Shown here in pieces: positions 24,209 to 35,300 of a stretch of 64,000 bases of DNA. Each line of letters opens with the position of its first letter. Positions within the stretch are counted from its first letter, which is position 1. The stretch lies in contig VWZS01007621.1 in the NCBI GenBank assembly GCA_013397075.1, forward strand, positions 86,963-150,962, read 5' to 3'. The notes beneath the pieces were generated by a model that was not told where the DNA came from, ran no database searches, and saw only the letters and a list, made by a program, of their open reading frames with translations. The stretch is from Rhabdornis inornatus. Lineage: Eukaryota > Chordata > Aves > Passeriformes > Rhabdornithidae. The position numbers and the translations under genes were made by a program.

Positions 24209-27200
24209 GTTTTTTTTACTGCCAAGGTTTGTAGCTTTGGTGAATAACTGCTGATAGACAATTCTATAGATCCCAGTTGTTAGGTATTAATGTTGCTGCA
24301 AGCTAATAGAAATAACTGCTCTTTCATTGGATTTATTTGAGGAGTGTAGCAGCTTCTGCCTTAAGAGGCTATTGTTAGCTGACAGTTCAAAACATAAGCT
24401 GCTCTTAATAGTCAGAATGGATACACTTTGAGTGCCCCTATTTTTGCTGAACAACCAGCCTGGTGTGATGCCTGTGCTCTCTATTCTTACCTGTGTGTCT
24501 GCTTCTATTCTTGAAAAGTTTTAATCCAGCCTGCTCTAAGTGGTGGCAAAATAGGATTTCTTTACTTCCTTCCCTCTCACTTCAGTTCCCTGGATCACCA
24601 CTAATTGGAATAACAAGATAAACTGCGTATTCTCCATGTTGTCCATTGTGTCAGCTTGCAAAGCTTTTAGTCATCAAATAATTCAGGTTGCAGAAAATCT
24701 GAGACCTTCAAGCCCAACCATTCCCCCAGCACTGCCAAGGCCACCACTAACCCATGTCCCCAAATGCCACATCCACATGGCTTTGAAATCCCTTCAGGGA
24801 TGGGGATGCCTTGGGCAGATGTGCCAGTTGACAACCCTTTCCATGAGGAATTTTTTTCCCTAACATGAATCTAAACCTCCCCTGGCACAACTTGAGGCTG
24901 TTCCCTCTCCTCCTGTCCCTGTTCCCTGGGAGCAGAGCCTGATCCCCCCCAGCTGTCCCCTCTTGTCAGGGAGTTGTGCAGATCCACAAGGTCCCCCCTG
25001 AGCCTCCTTTTCTCCAGGCTGAGCCCCTTTCCAGCTCCCTCAACTGCTCCTCATCAAATCTGCTCCAGCTGTGTCAGGTTTGGCCCAGTCAGCACTGCTT
25101 TAAATCCACTCAAGTTCAATTGCATCTAGCTGCCTTCCCCACGCTTTGAAATTGGGGTTTTCCATCATTGTATTCAGCCTAACGAAGCAGTCACTGAGCA
25201 CAGCTTAGATGCACTTCCTGTGCTGGTTGATGGTAGCAGAATAATTGATAAAAGGTCGTGCTGCCCAGAACAGAGCACAGATTTGCATGCTGTGTTACCT
25301 ATTTATTAACTTTCGTATTCATGCAGCTATTCTTATTTTGTAGCTGTGTAATTACCTGACTTCCATTCATGATTTTTGCTTTGGATCTCAGAGTTTATAA
25401 TTTCTAATATATTTTTTATTTCTCCTTCTTTGGGAGAATGCTCTACTTTGATCCCCCTTTCTCCCCTCTCCATGCCAAGTCTGGTCATGGCTTTTTTTTT
25501 TGGTATGAGCTGTTTGTCCAGACAGCCCACACACCTCCACAGACATCCCAAATGGGAACATGTAATGGGATTTTTCATCCTATTTTGACCTATATTACTT
25601 TATGTTAAAGAAAAATACCTTAAGCATCTTAAAAGTACATATGAGAACTTGAAGGGGTTGATCTCTTCCATGGGTATGTCAACTCAACCAGCTTTAGAGA
25701 TAGGAACTTTGTGTATGAAAATTGGACAGTGCAGGGGGAGGGAAGGAACAGCCCCAAATCAAACCTTCTTTAATAACTCTGTCATGTTTTCTTCTCACCA
25801 GATTAAAGAGGCAGCTGATATTATTCAGAAACTGCATTTGATTGCGCAGGAACTGCCTTTTGACAGGTAAAAATCTATCTGAACATCTTTTTAAGAAAGT
25901 AAATCTTTGCACAGCTCTGATTTTTCTGATGCTTCCCTTGTCTCCCCTTTTGGTGCTGTGCTTAGTGATTCATGGAGCTTTTGAGCTGGATTGTGTGCTT
26001 AGTTCTCTCTCCTCTATTCTCAAATTTGTGTTCACGCACTCATGTTGTAGGATCATCTTTACATACACATCCTAAACTGCTTAACAGACTTTTAATGGGA
26101 TAATTTTGCTTTGCTGACTTAATGCTACATTTAAATTAGATGCTTGTAGGTTTTTAGGGATATAAAGCAGGGAACTTTTCTGTCGTCTTTGTGCTGCATG
26201 TTTTCATTTTTAAGCAGAATGCCTGCTGTTCATGATCCAGGATGCCTGTGATTTCTCATGGGATGTGGATTTGAATTTAATCATGCTGTATTTTTTTTTT
26301 GTTGTTAACAGGTTTTCTGAAGTAAAATCAAAGATAGCAAGTAAGTTATCTATCCAGTTCAATCCATATTGCTATATTTGAATTGTTAAAAGATGTTTAA
26401 AGAAGTGAGCAATACTGTCAGTATTACAGTTTTTGCCTGAATTACGTAGCCTGATGGGTTTTTGTTGTTATCCCCTTTCCTCTCCAGGTAAGTACCACGA
26501 TTTAGAGTGCCAGTTAATTCAGGAGTTTACCAGTGCTCAACGCAGAGGAGAAATCTCCAGAATGAGAGAAGTAGCAGCAGTTTTGCTTCACTTTAAGGTA
26601 AAAACTGAGGGGTTTAATTTAAATATGTGAATAAACCCGATTCATGGTACAATAAGTGCCTGTTTTAGTGGATGTATTTGCGTGGGCACAACCTTCATGT
26701 CACATAATGTGTGACTTCAGGGCTGTGTTCAATCTGACATCAAGTGCAAGGGGATAAAGGAGTCAGATGAAGGGGATTGGGGGCAGCATCACTGGAGAAC
26801 TTTCTAAAATAATCTCTTCTTGCATGGGTGTGACCTGACTTTCATGCTTGAGAAAGAATGTTGAAACTTGAGGTATAGATCCACAGAGAGTGGTGGTAAG
26901 TGGAGTTATGTTAGATATGTAACAAAAATGGGTTTGGAAAAGTTTATGCTTTGAATGAATTCTGGTTTTGGGTTTTTTTTGTTTGTTTTTTTAAAGTAAC
27001 TTTTTTTCACAGGCATTGTATTTCCTTGGTTTTGTTTTGTACTGAAAGCGTGAACAGCCTGCTCTAACACAGTTGTTTTGCTCCTTCCACAGGGCTATTC
27101 CCACTGTGTTGATGTGTACATAAAACAGTGTCAAGAGGTAATGCAGTTTGTTTTACATAATTTCTTTATTTATATTATATTATTGATTTATTTACTCCTA

Positions 27201-30200
27201 TAAGTTGTTGTAAATATATTCTAAAATGTGCTTCTCAATCCCTAGGGTGCATTCCTGAGGAATGATGTCTTTGAAGATGCAGCCATTCTCTGCCAGAGAG
27301 TGAATAAGCAAGTTGGAGAAATCTTTAGCAATCCAGAGACCGTGCTAGCCAAACTCATTCAAAATATCTTTGAAGTTAAACTTCAGGTATTTCAAATCTT
27401 AACATGTTGAAGTTCATTGAGGAACCTCTTAATAAAAAGACATTTTATCTAGTAATAGCAATTAATGAGAATTTACAGTATTTGTAATCTTTGTATAGGG
27501 GTGTAAAATCAACTCAGATTGAACAATTCAGACAGATAATCAAGCCCATATCAAATAAATCTGCTTGTGCTCCGAATACAGGCTGACTGCAAATACTCAA
27601 ACTCAATATGTAAAATTATTAGGGAATTGCTGTGTTCCTTGGGTAATTCATGAGATGTCATACACGAATTTGATTCGTTCTCTCTGCCCCCTACCAAGAG
27701 TATGTCAGGAAAAGAACTTCCACATTTCATATCTTTAATTTGCTCATTCTTGGATTTGGGTGTCATGTGTGAGGTTAGCACTGAGTAAGTGAAAATAAGT
27801 TATGTTGTGAATACTGTCTTGCAGCTAATGCAGTATTTATGAAAATCTAGAATAAGTGAAAATACTAAGTTTTTCATCCTGCAAATACACTCACTTAAGT
27901 TCTCAAAGTCAACAGCATGACTTTCCTTGCAAAAAGCAATTTCCCTGTAGATGTTCTTATAGTGTAGAGATTGAGCTTGTTTCAACCCTCATTTCGTGTG
28001 TCAGTTTTGAATTAGTATTTTATGGTAAATAATACTTTTGTCCAAATATTCAATGATAAGAAGGCTCTAAGCTTGTATCTGCTTTGTGTATGTGTTATGA
28101 TAAGCAAATATGTAACCATGTCCTTTGCTTACTGTCAACTGCAGAAATGCCCTGAGGCCTCTGGTGCTTTTGATTCTTAAAGTGAGGGGATTTTGTGTTA
28201 GTTGGTCAGACATATTTTCAAAGCCATCTGTCTTTTGTCGTTGCTTCACACATTACTGTTTTGTATTATTAAATCACTTTCTTCCACAAGTGTGTTTAAC
28301 CCTCTCTGTGGATAATGCAGGAAGTGTAAATTAGAGATTTAAAAACAAAGGAGAGATGAATTTCCTTCAAGATCTACATTTTGCAGGAAATTCCATATAA
28401 TCTAGGAAGTAGTGCGTATGACCTGTGATTGTCAGTTGATCTTCTAACACATGTACCAAATTTTGCAGAGTTACGTGAAGGACCAGCTGGAAGAACACAG
28501 GAAATCAGATGCAGAACAGTATCTTAAGAATCTCTATGATCTATATACAAGGTATGTATATATCAGTGATGAAATTATTGGATTGAAGCTATTGGAAAAT
28601 AAACAGATTTATTGTCAAGAAAAAGAAGCCAAAAATGTAAACTTCTCATAAAAGCTGAAAATTCTTATATCTATTAACCTTTACAGTGATGGGTTTCCTA
28701 AGGAAAATTTAAAATGGCCACTGTTATTTTCAATGGGTATTATTGTGATCTTCAAGAGTAATTTTAAAACTGTGCAAAAGCCAGTCCTCCCCATCTCACT
28801 GGAAACTTGATTGCAGTGGTGCTGTGTGTAATTAAACATGACTTATGTGAAATTCTTTGCTTAAATGAGAAACTGCTCCAGGTCTTAATCACCATCAGGG
28901 TTCTGTTGTGCTGTGTACTTTACAAACGTGTAATGCTGTAATTCATCCACATTCAACCTTTTCCTCCCCTTCCCTTCTTTGTTTCTTTTGCATAAAGAAC
29001 CACTAATCTGTCAAGCAAATTGATGGAATTTAACTTGGGTACTGATAAGCAGACTTTCTTGTCTAAGCTTATCAAGGCCATTTTCATTTCCTACTTGGAG
29101 AATTACATTGAGGTGGAAATTGGCTATTTGAAAAGTAGGAGTGCTATGATTCTGCAGCGCTATTATGATTCCAAAAACCACCAGAAGAGGTCCATTGGCA
29201 CTGGAGGGTAAGTTCCTCTTGGGAAGTTTTGTAATTCTGAAGTGGAAGGGAGGTGGTGAGGGGAGGAAGGCTGTATTTGCCATGTCAGATGCACAGCGAT
29301 GAACTGCCAAAGACCTACAGCTTTTTATAATTTGCTTTCACTTTATATTCTGCTCAAAAGTGTGTTGCTCTCAGTACATGTGAAATGTACTCAGTGCATG
29401 GTATTTGTACATACTGGAAATGAAAAATACCAGTTAAACCTATGTTTCAACTTAGGATCCAGATCCACAAAAGGACTGAAGCAAAACTAAGGTACCTAAA
29501 GCATGTATATGTGTGTATCTAAAAGCATACATTTTTTTTCACCTGCCCAGGTCTTGTGGTCCCCTCCCAAGACCTAGGAAGGGGAAAAGACCATAGCAAT
29601 GTCAGTGAGAAAGCTCTTAGTGAGCCCAGAAGATGCAATGGACTTAGAGAAAGGTAAAACAAGACTTCATTATCCTCAGGGTAGAAAAACTAATGAAGGA
29701 GTAGTGAGAAGTGGGACAGGAAGTATTAAAACTTGTGTGAAGCAGAGGTGCTAAGGCTACTGCACCTCTCAAAGAGCTGCTGGGTTCAGTGTGTCAGGAA
29801 TGAGGAATGATACGAAAAAAGCAGCAGTGAAGTAATCAAAAAAAAAGCAAAGATGAAAATTTAATTTTCTTGGGGAAAATTAAATTTATTGTAGTGAGTA
29901 ACTGTACGGGTTGTTTTATGCATGCAAATGTGTCAAAGCATGCTTGACTAAATAAAGAACTGCTGAGATAGTGGATGAGGATGAGAGGATTTGTGGGTGT
30001 GGATGAGATAGGAAGTGTTTGCAAAGTGCAGTGTGACAGAGTGGATGGAGGCTAAATTTGTTCACAGGGCAGGAGTGCTGTAGGATTCCAGTGAAATCAC
30101 TCATCCCACAAGGGGAATAGCTGCTCCCATGTGTGAATGTGCCATTCCAGAGCACAGTTGACCATGGAATCAGAGGTGGTAGTTTTGCATTTACTGGCAA

Positions 30201-32324
30201 TTTTTGGTTTTGAAGCTTGCAAGACTTGTCTTAATGCTTGCACATCCTAAACTGTGTCTTGGGTCCTGTTTTTTGAGTTAACAATTAAAAGATCCTAAAT
30301 TATTGTTGAGTTTGAGTACCAAAATTTCCACCCAGTGAAATCTTCTTGGGGTCCATCTTTGTTCCAGTATTCAAGACCTCAAAGAGAGACTCAGACAACG
30401 AACAAACCTACCCCTGGGGCCAAGCATTGACACACATGGGGAAACTTTCCTGTCACAAGAAGTGGTGGTTAACCTTTTGCAAGAAACCAAACAAGCTTTT
30501 GAAAGATGTCACAGGGTAAGTTTGCTTCCTGTGATCTCCTTTAGTGGTATGATTTTGTGTGTAGGATTAAGTCTTGAGCTTAAATTTTTGGTTGAGGTGT
30601 GATAGGAAGAGGAAAGGACATTGTCAAAATGTCTCCTGTGTTTTTCATGGAAATGGAGCCACAGTGGAGGCTGAGGGTTTGTTTTTCCATGTGGATCCAG
30701 TTGTAATTTGTATTAATGCTGGCTGTTTTTGGAAGAACTGGCGATGGTTAAACCTGCTGGCTGCATGGCTTTTCTTACTGAATTAGACCCAAAACCTGAA
30801 AAACCTTTAGTGTGGTTTTCTTTTCCTGCTTTAAAAATACACTGAATAGTTCAACAGTTGTTTTCCTGCCTTCAAGTGTAATTTCTTCTTATATTAGTGA
30901 ATGATCACCAATAAAATGCTGAGAGGAATAGTCTTAAACATTATTTACCTTGGTAACCCTCTACAATTCCTTAAATGCTTCAGTCTAGCATGAAAAAGGT
31001 ATTTTACTTCTGATTAAATTGCTGGTTTTACTGCCTGTCAGTCATATTTGTCTGGTACTTGGTGTAAATGAAAACCCTTGAAATTTAATTGCAGACTTAA
31101 ATGTGATTTTTTTTTTATTAGCTAAACACACTGATTTCTAGGAAATTTTAATTCCTTTAACATTCTCAATGTTATTTGAGCTTAGGGCAGAACAACTTCA
31201 GATATTTAAAAGTTTTAATATTTTATAAACTTAGTGGGGCCAAAGACAGAACAGGATACAGACACAGGGCTGTTATGTGCACACCCTTGGGATCAACACC
31301 TTCCTCAGGGTGAGAATCAGTGACTGTAAGGCAAGCAGGTAGATCATTATTTTTCTCAGTATCATAGTTGCTAGAAGCAATTGTTAAATTCATGATATAC
31401 ACTGGTTTTTCCACGTGTGCATAACCTTTTGTTTCTGCCTTTCTGTTGGGATCAGATTTAATATAAATTATTTTAAAATAATTGTATTTGAATGGAAACC
31501 CCAATGGATCTTGGCATGTAAGGAGATTTCCAGAATTAGGGTTTTAGAATTTAGGGGTTTGTGGTCAAAGCAACTCACTGTGCAAAAGATGAGTTAGTCC
31601 CTGGCTAACTAATTGTGGTATTTATGTCACATAGCAGATGTGTGCAGTGTTCTGCCAGCTGTGACTGCTTTAGGATAAATAAATTGGTAATTTTGATGTA
31701 TCCATATATTGGAACATTTCACTGTTTGGGAGTCTCTGTTGTTGGGTTTTTGAGTTTTTTGGGGGGAAATTCAGCAGAAGTATTTGTGAGTGTTGTGTAA
31801 ATTACCTGGAGTTGCAGTAGTAATCTTTCTTCCTCGAAGCTTTATGAAAGTCTTCACCTAATTCCCTAAGAAGCAAAGCTGTTTTTCCTAGGTACAAAAG
31901 CCCTGTCACGTTTTTCTTTAGAAAAGGGATTTACTGACAGGTTGCTGTCCGAAATCCCACGTTGCTTACAGCTCATCAAAGTCCAGATGCTGAGTGTAAA
32001 TGTGGGCATTGCTGCACTTAATAAAAGTGTTCATGCTCCATTGGCTCCAGCTGAACTGTGCTAAATGTAGCCCAGGTTCAGCTGCATTATTTTTGCTCCA
32101 GTGATAAAAGAACACAAACTGGAGGTCCAGCTAACCCAGTGTCCTGATTCTCACTGTGGCCAGTGCCAGGAGAGTATTAAAAGAGTAAAAATACAGGATA
32201 TGCATAGAGTAATCTCTATGCATTTTCCCAGCATTCTGTAGCAGGCAGGTTAGGTCGTTCCTGAGACTGTATCTGGAAAACTGTTGTCAAGACTATTAAT
32301 TAATTTCTTCTTTTATTATTACTA

Positions 32325-32355
<31 letters not shown>

Positions 32356-35300
32356 AAACTATTAATGCTTTTGCTTATTGTAGCATCCTGTGGCAGCTTC
32401 AGTTTACTTGTAAATGCTGAAGAGTTTGTTGATATTATAGGCTATTCCTGAATAATTCTGTGCATGGATACTTTTCATTTCGAGTAAAATTCCAATTATT
32501 CTGGAATACTTGTTACATTTTAAGCTTATCCCCTATGCAATATCCAATAAACTTTCAAATCTATGTAGAACTGACCTTTAGGATATTTTTTTTTCTTTTT
32601 CTTTAAAGCTCTCTGATCCCTCTGACTTACCCAAGAATGCTTTCAGAATTTTTTCTATGCTTGTAGAGTTCTTATGTACTGAGCACATCGATTATGCATT
32701 AGAAACAGGCCTTGCTGGTGAGTACAGTATTTCCTGAGCATTTCATCTCCTTGGCCTTTCTGTGCAGATGGTCTTTGCTGTGCCTTATTGATTGGCCTTG
32801 TTCAGGATATGTTGGTTAAATTAAATCTGTTTTGTATGTTTGGGGGTTGACATTTAATGGCTTCTGAAGTGTAACTTTCGTTTGGGGAATTGATGCACAG
32901 ATGCAAACGTGCTCCTGTCTTTAGAAATATTTTATCACAGAAATTGGGACATCAGCATTCCCTACCTCTGTATTCTATGTTATAACAGGAGAATATTTTT
33001 ATATTAAATCTTAATGTTTGTAGAAATTCTGTGCTTGTTTATATATTTGTGCACTTAGAGTGACAGTAAATAAGAAAACTGCTTGTTCAAGAAATTAAAA
33101 TCTCGACAATGAGAACCTGTCTTGTCTTGTAAGACAGCATCAAACTCACATTCTGAAGGAGTTTTTAGATTGGCTGCTCTGTTTTGCTTTCAGAAATGTT
33201 ACCAGTAAGGTATTTCTGTGCTTATGCTTGTTGCCAGTATAGCTATAGAAGAATTCTATATATGGCACCGTGGTAAATTTTTGAAACTCTAAGCCTGTGA
33301 TTTAAGCATTCATGAAAAAAATCTGCATATATAAAAAGTCATCATGCTAATTATAAGAACTGCATATTGTTACAATTCTAATGAAACCTCCTTTGCTTTA
33401 GGCATTCCCTCTTCTGATTCAAAGAATGCAAATCTTTATTTCTTGGATGTTGTCCACCAGGCCAATACTATTTTCCATTTATTTGACAAGCAGTTCAATG
33501 ATCATCTGATGCCATTGATCAGGTACCTTTGTTTTGATGAACATTTCCTCTGGTCTTTTTTTTGGTGAAGAAAGCAATTTTTTTTCATTTCTCATCTCTC
33601 TTAAGAGGATACTTGGAGTGGTTTAACCTGCTATTGTGGAAGATGAAATATTATTGTGGGAGGGGGAAGAAGGGAAGTTTAAACAAATTGGTTCCTTTGG
33701 AAACAAATAGGAGAGGATGAGCTCCAGGAATATTGATAGGAAGGAAGGACATGTTACTCCTTGGGGATTTTGCTGCTGGATTCCAGGTGGGACTCAAGGG
33801 GGTTTGTGGCTGTGCCCTTTTCCTGCTGGGGTGGGAAATCTTCACTAGATCCTGTTGGAAGCAGCAAACCCAGCAGACAGATTTGTTTTGATGTTTTAAC
33901 ACTGTCACACATCTTCTATACTGTTGCAGCTCTTCTCCTAAATTATCTGAATGCCTTCAGAAGAAAAAGGATATCATAGAACAAATGGAAGTGAAGCTGG
34001 ATATGGGCATTGATAGGCAAGTAGAGGTTAAAACTTTCCCTTAATCTTTTAAACCACACCTTTGTGATTGATGTTAACTGACCTTTTGAGCATGAATTAT
34101 TCCTGAACTCAGAACTGGTATTTTAAACAGATAAACATACATTATTGTGCATAGGAAATTTAGGTTTTGTGTGGTTAGAGGGTCATGTTTTCCATGGCAG
34201 ATTTCTGACCCATGAATACTTCTGGAAGGATGTTAAAGGATTTTGCTTGTGTTGAAAGAGTGCAATAATTCACTGTTACCTTATTGTCTTAAACTGGTGT
34301 TTTTCTGCTTTGAAAGAGGGAGAAATGATGATTGAAATAGGTTAAACACTTGCAGGATTTCCATTAGGAGCAAGGTTTGACAAAAGTAGGTTAAATGATT
34401 TGCTGGGATATGTGCAGTGCTATGGATTAGACCAAGTCGTGGAAGTCGGGAGACCTGGAATAATTTTGATTCTGACATTGACTTGCTTTGAGGTTGTGAC
34501 TCATTTAATCTTTTCTCTATTTCTCAGAATAAAAATGAGGGGATAGCTGTAAAAATTGCAAATTAAAATCACAGCTGTTTTGCAGCAGAGGAAAATAATA
34601 AACTAATGAGCTTAATATTAGGAAATGGAGCTGTTGTGTAATGCCCTACTTTTGGTTTGTTGTATTATTTTCTGCAAGTGCAAGGAGAAAGGTGGAAATA
34701 GGGGATGTAAGGTGGCAATTGAGATTTTAGCTGCTCCTGCTGCAGTTGACCTTAGAGGTTTAAACACAAAGTTGGAAATACTTGAAGCACTGAGGCCATA
34801 GCTTAGATCTAGACAGATACAGGCCAGTCATCAGTATTGGTGGTTTGTATCTGTTTTTGTTGAATAATTAATCTCTTAAAAACTTAGGAGAACAAGTTAT
34901 TGTCAGAAGACAGTGCATGCAAAGGTTTGTGGATGAGGAATTCAAAAAATTTTGTTTCAGCACATAAAAAAAAAGAGATTAGTTTTGAAATGAACATTAC
35001 ATGTAAAATGTGTTTGTGGGGCTGTTTCATGCTGCTTTGTGGTGCCACTGATGCTGTTGAGAATTGATTGTCTTGCTTAAAGGAATGAGTTTAAAAAATA
35101 AAGCAAATTTTTGAAACATTGATGGTTTCAGCTTTATCCAATATGGAAAAGTCCAAGTGCAGCTTCTTGAAAACCGCTCACAGCAATTATCTACCTCAGT
35201 AAAAGTGATTTATTAGCCAAACAGAATTAGTTAAACTGGTTTTCTCTCAGTATACATTTTGTATAAACAGCTTTCTGGGAGTATTTATTCCAAATGGCAA

